Assembly (NCBI RefSeq): GCF_018873765.1
Contig: NC_057923.1
Location: 8,878,413 to 8,942,412 of the forward strand
Source: Telopea speciosissima
Lineage: Eukaryota > Streptophyta > Magnoliopsida > Proteales > Proteaceae
Reading direction: 5' to 3'
DNA length: 64,000 nt
Of this stretch, positions 12,201 through 26,300 are shown in pieces. Positions within the stretch are counted from its first letter, which is position 1; each line of letters opens with the position of its first letter. The notes under the pieces were generated by a model. That model saw only the letters and a program-made list of their open reading frames with translations. It had not been told where the DNA came from and searched no databases. The position numbers were made by a program, and so were the translations under genes.

Positions 12201-15200
12201 GTGCTTGATAGCGGGGGTGGATGCTCCCTTACAATGGGTATTGTAAAAACAAGGAGTGGGTGCTCTTGAATCATTGAGTTGAGTATTGGGCAAATACGAA
12301 GCTCATTTAGGGCATTGCTCCGCTGATGTAGGCTTATTGCCAAACTGTATGTGTGTTGACCCAGTATAGAGGGAAATCTTTATTACAACGCTTCCTGAAA
12401 AAAGGGCTTGGCTTGTCGATGGCTTAAATTGGTGTCTGTTTTTCTATGCATGGTTTTATTTGCTACTTTTTGAACAAGTTTGTTGGATGTTCCAGTTGTT
12501 TGTTAAAAGTTTCTGGGATTTTATGTTGATGAGAGGTTTGTTTAAGTGCAATTATGAACTTCATTTCTGGGATTTTATGAAGTCTTTGCTGGCTTGGTTA
12601 AGTACAATTTTTAAGTTTGTTTAATGGATTTTATGTTTGGGTGTTATAATTTTGATCAGCTTATATTTAGACATGTTGTTCATATCTCTCATTAGTTAAG
12701 TTTTTTGTTGCAGTTATGTCAATTAACTGCAAATTATATTTTTTTGCATTTGGTTTAATTTAGTGTGAGATGGTATTGACATTGTTGTCATTAATTTTGG
12801 TGTGCCATACATGATCATGGTGGCAATCCCATAATCACATGTTGAATTTAAGTAAGTTAGTCAATTAATGGCATATCTGTAATTACTGATTATTTTGATA
12901 AAAAATGTTCTAGAACAGGTTTACCAAACGGCTGTGCAGATGTTTTTCTGTTCTGAAAACGTTTTTGGAACAAGTTTACCAAACACCATTTTAGAGGCAA
13001 AAAACGTGTTTTCAGAATAGAAACGGAAAACAATGATAAAGGTAAAAAACAACGTTTCTGGAACAGAAGTGTTACCAAATGCAGTCTAAAGATTTGCATA
13101 CCTGTATATAGGCTAAAATAAGGTTTTTCTGAAGTATTGGAGCTTAGTATGGCTGTTTGCCGCCTGAAACGGCCAACTGAAACATAATGGAAAAAATTGC
13201 ACTGTTTCGGCGAAATTTTGGCCGTTTCTGTTTTTATTGGTCATGTCAAAATGAGACCAAAATTCGAATTTTTGAACTATGCCTGAGAGGAAGTTAACTC
13301 AATGAGGGTGGATGGGGGTTGAGTTGCCACTACAATGTTAATAGTGGAGATTTTTGTTTCTATTGCCCATCCCCTATTGATACTCTGTTGAACCTTTTAA
13401 ATCTACACAAAAAACAGTAGACATGAAAAATGATTCGGGGGTCATAGTTATGTGCTTTATAAGTAAATGTAGGAAACAGCTTTTGGTTCCTTTTGATACT
13501 TGTTGGATTATTATCCTTTTGATGTCATCGGAATCACTTTTTTGGCATGCATTTGCATTGAAGGTTCTCATTATCCTAGGTTTTGCTTTCCAAGGCCGAA
13601 TGTTTTCTTATTTCTTTTCTTGCTGGATTTCAATCGACGTGGCAGTGTTACCTCCTATCCGAAACAATAACAACCATGCTAGAGGGACTTTTGGGCGTGG
13701 TCGCTGGCAGTCTGGATACCATAATGATAGGGGACGTGGCATCCTCCCTCGACCTGGGCCTTATCATCAAAGACAGAACTATGGTTTTGGCTCTAAATTT
13801 TCAAATGGGCGTCATGATGAACGTTTTGTTTCTGATTTGAAGCTTACAAAGAGTGAAGAAACTTTATCTAGAAAATCTATTGCATTTCAGGAGGTAATTT
13901 AATTCGTTCTCTTTTTGTTGCGTTACACGCTGGGTTAGATAGGTGTTTTTCTTTTTTGTTAGTATTACTTTTGTAATTGCCTTTTTTTTTTGGTTTTTCA
14001 TTTTATTATAGAGCTGGGAAGTAGATATACTTAGTCTTATTCAGTTTATTTTTTTGAAGTAGTTTCCTACTTGATTTCAGTTTCTATTTTCAGATTAGGT
14101 AGAGAATTAGAAGCGCTTTTCTTATTTAAATGGCCATGTAATCCCAATTGTTGGATAGATTGGAATCAATGAAATTTGAGCTTGGTTTACCTCTTACGGC
14201 TGTGGAGCTGTGCTTGTTCTCTTCTTCTCTCGTTCCTGTAGTCCTGATCTGAATTCATCTCTTTCGGATGCCTCCCGTTACTCCTTCCATATTCTTTCTT
14301 TCTTCCTATACTTTCCCTACTTTGTTACTGAGTTCCCTTCCATGTTATACTGGTTCCCCTGTTAGCGGTACTGCTGGCCCAAGAAGAAAGGGTTACAGGT
14401 CCTTCGTCCAATTCCTAATTGACCTGAAACTTTGGTGTTAACCTCTACCTTAGGGTGATGCAATACCTAGGATCTTGTCCTCCCAAATCACCCCTATCGT
14501 GAGAACTGTGACAATACCAGAGCACTAAAACCAGCAAAAAAGAAAAGGGAGAGAGAGAATGGAGAGAAACTGAGAGAAGGAGAATTACTGCTCACGGTTG
14601 TGTTGTAAACAGAATACTCCAACCATCGGCTGCTATCATCTATCTATAAGTATTTCAAGTACAACTCAAATAGGACTTAACCAACAGTACCCAAAACACC
14701 CCTCACTAATACTAATTAATAATAAAGAATACAAAAGTGCCCCACAAGTATAATAAACCAAGACATTAACATTACACTACTTAACACTCCCCCTCAAGCT
14801 GGAGCATAGACATACCCATGCCCAGCTTGGAACAACCTTGAAGAAAAACATTCTGGAATAAGGCTTTGGTGAACAAATCCCTAAGCTGACTCAAGGAATT
14901 AACAAATGAAGTGGAGATCAACTTTTTCATTACTGCATCTCGAACAAATTAACAATCCACTTCGATGTATTGTGTCCGCTCATGAAAAACAGGATTGTTA
15001 GTGATATAAATAGCCCCAGCTTGGTTGGCGCAAAATATTTCTATTGGCTTGGGTAGAAAATCCAAGTTCCTGAACAAAGGACCGAAGCCACATCAGCTCT
15101 GCAGTAATATGAGCCATAGCTTTATACTTTGCTTCAGCACTAGAACAAACAATGTTGGTCTGCTGCTTACTGTGCCAAGCAACAAGATTTCCACCAAAGA

Positions 15201-17331
15201 AGGTACAATACCTAGTAGTTGGCCGTCTATTGCCATTAGCGCCAGCTCAGTTAGCATCAGATAACCAACAATACTTGTGTGACCGTGATGACGATAAATA
15301 AGTCCCTTTCTTGGAGCACCTTTGAGATATCGCAATATACGACAGTCTGCCTCCCAATGAACAGTGGTCTGCTTCTTACTTTGCCACATAACAAGATTTC
15401 CACCAAAAAAGGTACAACACCTAGTAGTTGGCCATCTATCGCCATTAGCGCCAGCCCAGTTAATATTAGAGTAACCAACAATACTAGTGTGACCGTGATG
15501 ACGATAAATAAGTCCCTTTCCTGGAGCACCTTTGAGATATCGCACTATACGACAGTTTGCGTCCCAATGAACAAGTTTAGGTGTTTGCATGAACTGCCTA
15601 ATCACACCAAGAACAAACGAGATATCAGGATTGATAACAATAAGACATATGAGCTTGCCAACAAGTCTTCCATTCTGATGCTTATCTTCAAATTCTTTGC
15701 CATCAGATGCACCAAGCTTGACATGAGGTTCCATAGTAGTATCCACAGGCTTACAGTGTAGCATCCCTGACTGTCTCACTTAAAAGATCAAGGACATATT
15801 TCAGTTGAGACATACCGAGACCTTTACTGCTACAAACAACTTCAATACTAAGAAAGTAACGGAGATCACCCAAGTCTTTCGTCTAAAAGTGCTGCTGTAA
15901 ATAAGTCTTAACCTGTGCAATCCGAGCTATATCATTACAGAGACAATTATATCATTAACATAGGCAACCAGAATAACAACATTAGAGTCTTGTCGACGAA
16001 TAAAAACAGAGTGATCTGAGTAACACTGAGAAAACCCACATGCAGCAACAACTCTGCTAAACTTATCAAACCACGCTCGTGGGGACTGTTTAAGTCCTTA
16101 GATGGCTTTGCATAGCCTACAAACTTTTGAGGGTCCTCCCCTTGAACAACATACCTAGAAGTTTGCTCCATATGAACCTCTTCCTATAGATCACCATATA
16201 AAAATTGCATTCTTGATGTCGAATTGGTAAAGAGGACAATCAAGACTAATAGCCAAAGATATCAGGACCTCCAGAATTTAACTGGGCTACAGGCGAAAAA
16301 GTCTCAAAATACTTAACCCCATAGGTCTGAGTGTAGCCCTTAGCAACTAGGCGAGCTTTTAACTGCTCTATTGAACCATCAGGGCTATAATTAATAGTAT
16401 ACATCCACCAACACTTGACAGGATCCCTATTAGGAGGTAGGTCAACTAAAGGCCAAGTCTTGCGAGAGAGCGAGGCATCCATTGCTGTTTTCCAACCAGG
16501 GTGAGACAAGCCAGCTTTATAATGAGGAATGGAATGAGGTGTGATAGAAAGAGAAAAAGTACGAAGAGGAACAGTAAGATGAGAAATAATTAGCAATCAG
16601 ATAGGTTACCAAAGAGAGTTGAGTGCAGGAATGAGTACCTTTACGAAGAGCAATGGGGAGATTGTCGAGAAAGGAAGGATCTCCAGGCAAAGAGTCTGAT
16701 GGGGGAAGTAGAGGAACGTCAGTGGCAGATGGTAGTTGCTTCGGGTGGAGCGTCCATACCTTGAAAGGCACCCCTTTAGGTGGAGGCTAAGGAGTTGGAG
16801 TGGAAACCGTATCCTCAAGAGTAATAAGTTGAGGAAGAGGAGGTGGATTGGGCGAAGAAGGTCCCAAATCAGAAACCTACCCACCAAGATATGGGACATT
16901 TTAAAAAAAAAAGGTAACATCAGCACTAACAAACTGTTGACAAGTAAGAGGGTATCGGTAACCCTTCTGAGTATTGGAGTACCCCAAAAAAATACACTTG
17001 GTGGCTCAAGGAGACAATTTATCAAGGTTAGGACAAAGGTTATGGGCAAAGCATTGACATCCAAAAATGCGAGGAGATAGACTAAACAAGGGACGATTGG
17101 GAAAAACAACGGAAAAGTGAATCTTATTCTGAAGAACAGAGGAAGGCATCCATTTAACTAAAAAACAAGCGATCAACACAACATCATCCCAATAAATTTT
17201 AGGTACATTCATATGGAACATTAAAGACCTAGAAATATCTAACAAATGGCGGTTTTTACGTTTGGCCACCCCATTTTGCTAAGGTATATAAGAACAGCTG
17301 GTCTGATGAATAATGCCAGTGTCAGAATAAG

Positions 17332-17363
<32 letters not shown>

Positions 17364-20300
17364 ACTCAGCCTTATCCCAACTTAATGGGATTGTCTACAT
17401 GGATCCAAACAAAACAAAGTAAGGATAATTGAGTTCTAACCAAAAAGGGAAAGAAAAGATGGGAAAAGAGGGGTGGGGAAAGAGAACAAATGAAAGATGG
17501 ATCTAAATAGAAAAATGAAAGATGAAAGATAGTAAGAGGAAAGAGTCACAACCCTGCACGTCAAATCTCAGCTAATTGAGGTCTGCTACATGAATCCTTA
17601 CCCTTCAATAGGCTCTATCCGAGGTTATACTTGGTACAAGACCTAGACTATGCATGTCCTTCTTCACCACTTCTCCTATGTTCATTTTAGGCCTGCCCCT
17701 AGCTCTTTTAGCTCCTTCAATCGGAATCATATCACTCCTCCTTACTGGGGCGTCCCTAGGCCTCCATTTAATATTACCATACCACCTTAAATGACTCTCT
17801 TGGAGCTTGTCATTGATTGGGGTGACTCCCAAGACCGCTCTAATAATGTTCATTCCGTACTTTATCCTTGTTTTTCCACACATCCATCTTAACATCCTCA
17901 TCTCTGCTACATATAGGTTATCAATATGACACTTATTAAATGCCATTGTCAGAATAAAAAGAGGAAATTGCATTTTGGGTAATTTCAAGAGCATTGTCAG
18001 GATCTAAAAACAAACACCAAATTGAACTTTTATTTTAGTTTTAAAATTATTTGAAGATAGTCACAAATTCAGAATGATCTTTCAAAAGATACAACCATGT
18101 CATTCGTGAATGATCGTCAACAAAGGACAAAAAATATAAAAACCGGACTGACTCTTGTCCTGACATGGGCCCCAAACATCATAATGAATCAAATCAAATA
18201 AGGATTTACTTCTAGACTCACTACAGGACGAAAAAACAGTAAGGTGATGCTTGCCAAGCTCACAAGCTTCACACTCATGATGAGGAGTAGACTTGCAAGT
18301 AGGGATCATATATTGGAGCTTGGATAAGGAAGGGTGTCCTAGTCGATAATGCCACTGCAGGGGGCGAAATGCTAGTAGAGGCAGCAGATGCCGCCATAGA
18401 TGAAGAAGCAATGTCAAAGTTGTAAAGACCATCTCGCTCATGTCGTCCACCATTCGTCGTCTTTGTCATGAGATTCTGAAACATATAATGAGAAGAGGAA
18501 AATGTAATAGAGCAGTCAAAATGTTTCGTAAACTGACTAACAAAGAAGAGATTAAGGAGCATTTTTTCCAACATGCAAAACAGAAGATAATGAAATCATA
18601 GATGACAGGGGGATAACCCCACAACCAGTAACATCAGTAAGAGATCCATCGGCGAGGACAATGTGTGATGGAGAATCAGATTGCTAAAATGAAGTAAACA
18701 AATGTGACTTACCAGCCATGTGGGAGGACGCACCGGAATGAGGAGGTAAAACATGTAAGTGTACCTGAATGGGCTAATGTAGTTGTGGAGGTGGAAGAGG
18801 TGTCTCAAGTTGTTAAACTCGTTTGAGAAGATGATTGATCATATCTGAATGAGAGGAGACACTACTACCAGGTGAAGAACTATGGTTAGTATTGGTAAGA
18901 GCTGACAAAGATGTGCTAGGGGAAGCAAAGGGTAGCTGTCAGGCCCCTAGGGAGACTTGGTGGTGGAACAATGAGGTCCAAGTTGCCATTGAGACCAAGA
19001 ACGATTGTTTTAAGATATGGCAAAGGACTAAAGAAACAGAGGATAAAAAGAAATATAATTATGCCAAAATGAAGCTAGAAAGATTGTGGGGATGGCAGGG
19101 CGAAGAAATATGAGGATACCTATACCAACCTAAACACAAAAGAAGGTGAAAAAAGCTATATATAAGATGGCTAATATTAGAGAAAGGAAGTGTAGAGATT
19201 TCGACTAGGTGAGGTGTATCAAGGGTGATGATGGAAGAGTGTTGGTAAGAGATGAAGACATTGTGAAGAGATGGGATGAGTTTATTTGTGACCTACTAAT
19301 TGGGGATAGGTCGAATAGATATGAGCCGGACGATTACACTTTTCAACAAGACACCACACAGCATAGGTATCTGTGAAATTTAGTGTGGCGGAAGTTAAAG
19401 AAGCCTTAAAAAAAGATGAAAACAGGCAAGACACCAGGCCTAAATGATATTCCAATAGAAGGATGGAAATCCCTAGGAAGTTGTGGGGTATTTTGGTTAA
19501 CTAGCATGTTTAACAAGATTATGAGCATAAGGAAGATGCCAGATGAATGGAGAAAATCTTCCATTTTTCTTTTGTCTTTTTCCCCTACTTCATTTTGTTT
19601 GGACCCATGTAGCCGACCCCATTAAGTTGGGATAAGGCTGAGTTTTTTGTTGTAGAAAATCATAGACACGCTCCATCTCCCTCTCCTTCTGGAAGGTACT
19701 AGCATCATCAGGGTGGACCATTGGAACCGGATGATAGAAATCTGGTTGTTGCCAAAGAGTGTGTAGGGCAGAGTAGTATTCAGTGAGGGACAATGCCTTT
19801 TGAGTAGTAGCATGGACCTGGCGGCGGATTTCATAGACCTGAGTGTAGTTCCCTACCTCAGAGTAGGGTTGTTTGACTGCATCCCAAAGTTCCTTGGCAG
19901 AATTAAGCAGGACAAAGCTGAGGCTGATGGTAGGCTCCATAGAGTTGAGCAAGAAGGACATAACAAGAGTGTCACTGGCTAACCAGGTGTTAGCAGTAGC
20001 AGGATCCTTGGGCTTGGGTGTGTATCTCCTGTGATAAGGCCAGAGAAGTTGTTCCCATAGATAGTGAGGAGGCGGGCGCGAGATCATGTGAGATAGTTTT
20101 GACCATTCAACTTGATAGGACCAGGTTGGAGAGAGAGAGAGATGGTGGCCAAGGGTACTAGAACGACCAAGTGGACACCCATCTGCAGCTCCGGAGGAGG
20201 TACCACTGTTGGTTCCCTTAGACATGGTGTCCATGAGTTAGAGAAAGAGCACACGAGAAGATAATGCCGGTAACAAAGCGGTCGCGGAGGAAGTGGTAGC

Positions 20301-23300
20301 GCAGGCGTCGTTAGGGCCCAACATTGAGGCGCAACGGCTAGAGGGGTCATGGTGATGTGAGGTGGCGACAACGAAGGCGTCAGAGGCACCGACGGTCAGG
20401 TCCAACGACAAGGGGGTTGTGGTGAGGTGAGGCGGCGGCAATGCAGCCATCGAAGGTGCCGACAGTGAGGCGCAACAACCAGAGGAGTCACGGTGGAGTG
20501 AGGCGGTGGCAAGTGGCAACGCAGGTGAGAGGAGCCCTATGGGGAGGCACAATGACTAGAGGAGTTGCGGCTGTGATAGGGAGATGCGACCAAAGGTCGT
20601 GTGCACAACGGTGGCAACAGCAGAGGGTCACTGCGAGAGCAGTGGTACCAGGGATGGTCGTGGCGCGGGAGGACAGAGGCGATTGCGGCTGCACGGTGAT
20701 GGTGGTGAACATTTTCCAGCGGAAGGCTTGGTGAGGAGGCGCGATTGGTCAGTAGGGTTAGTGAGGCATAGTTCGTGGTCAGTATACCATGCTAGACAAG
20801 GAGGCGAGAGCCCCCACGGGTGGTGGAGAAAAAAAACGACTCTAGAGATAAATTTTTTTTTAGGATTTTGGGCTCTGTTACCAAGTTGAGGATTAGAGGA
20901 TTAGGGGAATGATTCGACTTGTCAATAATGACAGGTCAGCTTTAATTATAATGAAATTACAACCCTAACAAACTAGGTAAGTAAGGTGTCTACGACTTAG
21001 CTATGACTCCGCATCCCTATCCACAATGGCTAGGACGGTTATTTCAACATTTTTTTCCCTTTTCAGCATCGTCCAACTGCTGGGACCCATTGGACTTTGG
21101 GTCCCACATCAGGGCAATATGAATTTGTAGGCCATTGAAATAGCCCACCCTCATTTCTTTTTACCTAAAGTGCACCTCATATTTTCTATCTTTTATTTAT
21201 TTGCTTGTGTTCTGAAATTACGTTGTAATGTTGTTTTTATCCAATAGCCCTGCGAAGTTGCTTGTTATAGCCGCATTGAAGGTGGTGATGTTTACTTTGA
21301 TGACCGCAGCCTTGTAAGCCTTCAATGACCCAGTAGGCAACAGACTTTCTTAATTCTTGCTCAGCATGGTGATGTTTAACATGTCTAACTCAGACTCTTG
21401 GTATTGACACTGCTAGAGACTTTTTAAGCGCCTTATTACAGAAGACGTTGGAGCTGACTTGAATGTAGGGTTCGAATCTTTTATTGATAAAAAAGGTATG
21501 CTAAACAGAAAATAGCTTTAGGGGGAAAATGGCCAAAAAGACGTTTATGGTCAACTTTTTTCCTCAAGGGTTTTTGGGCTTGAGGCTAATTTATGCAGGG
21601 AAAAACTCTGTTCTTTTTAATCAGAATTGGCCTGCCAAGGGTTTGGTGACCTTCTTGATTGCATCAGAGACAAAAAGATCCCACTCCAAAATATTCATTT
21701 TGTGGTAAGAACTTTATTACATCTTGCTGCATGTGTAGGAAAAGCACTTCTTTTGAGTTTATAACAGATATTTTCTTTGTCTTTCTTTCGCAGACTTTCC
21801 GCAACAATCTTAATAAGGTAATTGTCAATTTTATTGTATAATGTTTTTCCCCCCTCCTGATTGGTAACCTCATTGTATAATAATAATGTAAAGTATTGAT
21901 GTAATTTATTTTCCATTTGATTGACTGCAAGAAATTTCTTTGCAATTCTTGAACAGTTTCTCATGAAGTCTGGAGAATTTTATCTTGATTACTGATTCAG
22001 TAACATATGTGCTCATCTTATTCTTTTTGTAGATATTGGCTACTGGTTATAATAGGCATGAGCCCTGGGAAATGGGGGTGCACAAGAGAAATGGAGTTGT
22101 TTACCTTGATGTGCACAAACTTCCAGAAAGGCCACAAGGTGAACTAGATCGTCGAAGGTATCACCCATTTTGTATATTCTTGCTTGGAAAATATAAAGTT
22201 CTATTACTAAAGCAGAACAAACAGGGTCCTGTGGTGGTAGTGTTTTTAGCAATTACCAGGTTAGGCATTGGAGTATGGACCGCTTTTTCTGTCTGTATTT
22301 GGTCCTCTACGTATTGAAGCCAGTGGCCTGTTAATCATAAAGACCATCTTAAAAACTGTTTTACATGCCGGAAGCACTGCCAGGTTTCCATAGCGTTTGA
22401 AGATTTTAAGTGGGCCTGTTAAAGTCAAAACTAGACCATATTGGGCTTAATGCCATAATTTTTTTTTCTCTTGAGGAAAACCTAAAGGCCACTAAGGCTT
22501 TGTGGCATCTACACTTGCCACGTGGAATCCATTGATGGTTGTGTGTGGGTTCATGTGATGGATGAGCACACACCCATCTCACTGGTCAAATTTCAGCCTA
22601 AAACAACCACGAGAAATAATTTAAAAGTGAATTTGAATTTTCATAAAGTTACCATAATGTCACTGGAAAAATCTAAGTGCGACCATGACTTGGTGTAATT
22701 TAGTTATTTAGACTTGCCACTCCTTACCATGGAACCAGATTTGACAGCTATAGTCTGTTTTTTAGGGACACCCTTGGCATGGTTTACATCTACTTGGATG
22801 TTTTTGTTAAAAGGGAGAGACTTTGAGGACCAGGCATTTAGTTCATGGTATCGATGCCAGTATCGGTCACCATTGATACTGATACTGATATAGATCGGCC
22901 CTATCAGACTGGATCGGACGATTTTGCCCCCCCAAGATTCTGATACTGTTTTTTGAACTATTTTCCCCTCGGTATTCTTTGTAAACCGATCTGGTATATC
23001 GGCCATGACCGATACTGATTCCTAAATCCATGTTGAGGAAACAATAAATGTATTTATATTTGAATTTAAGATTTTAAGTTAGGAACTACAGAAGAAAACA
23101 GATGCAAATTAACAAGAAGAGGTAGTTTTAAGAATGATATTGGAAGAAAATTTAGGGAAAGCAAAATGTGGTTTGAAATAAAGTAAATGATCTGGATTTA
23201 AGTGGGGGCAAAGCCAGGGTCTTATGATTTGGGATGGGTTGGGATAAACTCAATGATCATATTTTACTGCAATCTTCAATATGGGGACAAATGAAGAGAA

Positions 23301-26300
23301 AAACTTAATAGGGTTGAGAGAGAAAGGAGGGAAGAGAAAAACTTAACAGGGTGAGAGAGAGAAGGGAAGTGGAAAACTGAACAGGGGGGAGAGAGAAGGG
23401 AAGAGAAAGTGTGCCCACTAATAACTCTCTCTTTCTCTCACACACACACCCTTGTTAAGTAGCAATGGCCCTTCCAGAGGGCCAGCTTGTAAATCGGTTC
23501 CCTAATTCCAAAATGTCGCTGTAATTTATGGACCAGGATCCACCATAATAGGTCCCACTTGAGAGATTTCTTATGCCAAAAGATAATTCTAAATTAAATG
23601 AAGATACACCATCAGACAAGGCTACACAATCTGCTCTTAATATCTGTCACTCTGATGCAAAGCTTTATGTTGTTTCAATATTTTGCTTCCCACAAAGAAA
23701 TCTGATTGTAATGCTCTTTCCTTCCTGACTAACTCCATCTGTATAATTTAGCCCTACTCTTTCTTTCCTGACTGTTTCCATCTGTATAATGTAGCTCTGC
23801 ATTCTTAACTTGATTAACTGGTCTACTTAAAGAATATCGTCCATAACATAACTTTTTTATACTATGGTGTTGAAGTAGATGCTATTGGGGCTATTGTTTT
23901 GAAAACCTTGCCACGGAAGATTCGAGAATATCTGATGGTGAGGGGATACATCACATAGATGCAAATGTTGAATTCTGTTCTGTGATCAAAACTAAACTAG
24001 GGGCTCATCGTATTATTATGGGTGCTGAGATGGACTGCTGTGATTCCACTGATGATGGAAGGAGATTCTATATCGAGTTGAAGACAAGTCGTGAGGTTAC
24101 TTTTGTTTATTATCAGTTTTATTTATGTAAAAGTAACTCGTTTCTTTTATTCCCCAGCATGTCGATTCTTTAATCTCACCAATAGAAGAGTTGTTTGGGC
24201 AACTACTGGTTTTTTAACTTCATTTATATTTGGACACAGTTGGATTATCATACTGAAGAAAGATATGAAAGAGAGAAACTACTCAAATTTTGGGTATGTT
24301 TTGCTTACAATTATAATTATGGATATCTGTGGTTATCCTGTGGCACTGTTTCTTCTTGTATATATTTTGTATGTTTACAGAATTTTTGTGTTCTCATTAA
24401 TATCACTGAATTGGTTGACATAGTTACTATTTGATCCATCTGCTATCTTTTTTTTTTGAGAACATTTTTTTTGGTGAATAAAAAATCTATTGCCAAAGCC
24501 CCCCCGGGGGGGGGGGGCGAGAGGAAAAGAGGGGGGGGGGAGAAAGATACAAACCCCAGACCAAACTAAGAGGGGGTATGAGACCATAAAAGAGCACTAT
24601 CTAAACCCTAGGAAACAACAATATGGTTATTCCTAGGGGAGTCAAAAAAGGGCTTTTGAGGGAGAAAACTCAGCTTCGAGGAGACATCTAAAGAGATGGC
24701 TTTCCAAATCAAGTTGAAAGACCATGAATTGGAGGTCCCATCTCCTAAGATTCCTCTCCATCCAAATGTGGTAGAGAGCGGCGCCAAACACAAGCTTGCC
24801 AACAGTGTTGCAGATAGAGCAGCCAGGGTAAGTCATGACCAGCCAGAGCCACTCTCTAGCATTTGGCCTTGACATTTGGTTCCTTTCATCAAAATGAAAA
24901 AGTGGTTAATCTACTGTGTTTTGTGTTCTATCATCTTTGAGCTCATTCAATAGGTAGTCCCTCCTTGTCACTGTCATCTCCATCACCTTTCTGTTTGTAA
25001 CCTTACATGTGGAACAGAATTTTGTAGTTTATGTCCTGTTGGTTTAACTCATTACTGTACTTTTTTCTGTTGTTTTCTAACAAGGAAATGAATTGGAAGT
25101 TGGCAAAAGGTTCCCTGGTGTGCACAGACCATGTAACTTACTGAGTCTGTGCACTTAGTTGTGACCTGTGGAAAAGTGATGTGATAATTCTGACAACTTT
25201 TTGGGAAATGATCTGGAATGGCCATGCGTCAAATTAAACCTTTTACTCTTCCTTGTATGTGATGCACTCTCTCATTACCAAACTTTTTCCTTTTGTTTTC
25301 TGGCAAGGAAATGGATTGATAGTTGGCTAATGGTTCCCTGGTCAGCACAGACCATGTAACTTACCTGGTCTGTGTACTTAGTTGTGCTGTGTGGAAAAGT
25401 GACATGGAAATTCTGTATCATTTTCTGGTTAGGAAACGATTTGGAATGGCCATGTAATATAGAATGAAAGGTGTCCAACTAGGAGCCAATCAACCAGGAT
25501 CTGTTATGAACAGGTGAATCAGCTAAATCAAAATAGGGTTTTTGGTGAAATTAGGGGTTAGGGTTTGATGTATGGGTTATGTCAAGTCAAGATAGGGGAG
25601 TCTATCAGTGAAGGTCCTGAGATGTTTTGACTTTTGATAGATGGAAGTGTGTAAACTTGAATGGACAGCAAGGTTAGAGTTAGGGTTTTGGGTTTTTGAA
25701 AAGAGGAAAAGATGGATTTTTAGGGTTTATGATGGTCAGATAAGGGAGCAACATGGATCGAGTTTTCCTTATGGTGAGAGGAGAGTTTGATCCAAAAAAA
25801 GGAGGGATTTTGCTGGCTGGTTTTGTCTGGGCAGAATTTAGGTCTTGGAAAAAGTAAAACAAAAAGGGGAAATCTAGGGTTTGGATGTATGGAAGGTTAG
25901 AAGAAAAAGGTAGGGGTTGGGGATGATTTAAACTTGCTATAGTTGTGGAATTTCCTGGACAGCAACTTGTTTGAATGAGATTCTTGAATAAAAATCCAAT
26001 CTTGAACTAGAACTTGAATGTAGAGCTTCAAAAGAACCACTCGGGCTTCACACCGCAAGGTGTTGATTGGATCAAACACCAATCCCATCAACAAACCACC
26101 CGGGCTTCACCACGAGGTGCCAATTGGATCAAACACCGATCCCACCAGCCTTGATCAAACAAGACAAAAATCTTCAATGGAGAAGAAGAGCAACAAAAGC
26201 TTTTCATTAATATCAAAATTCGTGTTCAATACTTGCCCCCCTTACAACCTTATATAAAAGAGTAAAAAATGGACTCCTACACTAAAAAAGAAAGGCTTAA

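Larger units (their letters stand above)
14500..20884 (-). mobile_element. Broken antisense Copia retrotransposon split by two RTE LINEs
   Basis: Minus-strand domains appear in Copia order from right to left. The gag lies at 19660-20240 ([21 protein letters not shown], then [12 protein letters not shown]). The GAG-pre-integrase region and start of integrase are at 18100-18450 ([25 protein letters not shown]). The integrase end [17 protein letters not shown] is near 17250, reverse transcriptase is at 16250-16600 ([12 protein letters not shown]) and RNase H at 15093-15779. A polypurine tract (gagggggagtg on the minus strand) is near 14795, and the likely 3' LTR starts tgttaagtag just beyond it. 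A primer-site-like TGGTAACAGAGCC lies at 20871-20883 on the minus strand. Stops and frameshifts are common. The element fills most of DXO1 intron 2. Confidence 0.75.

Noticed and set aside
20238..20889. Overlapping ORFs on both strands near 20.5 kb
   Set aside because: They are a by-product of GC-rich Copia leader sequence; none has a domain.
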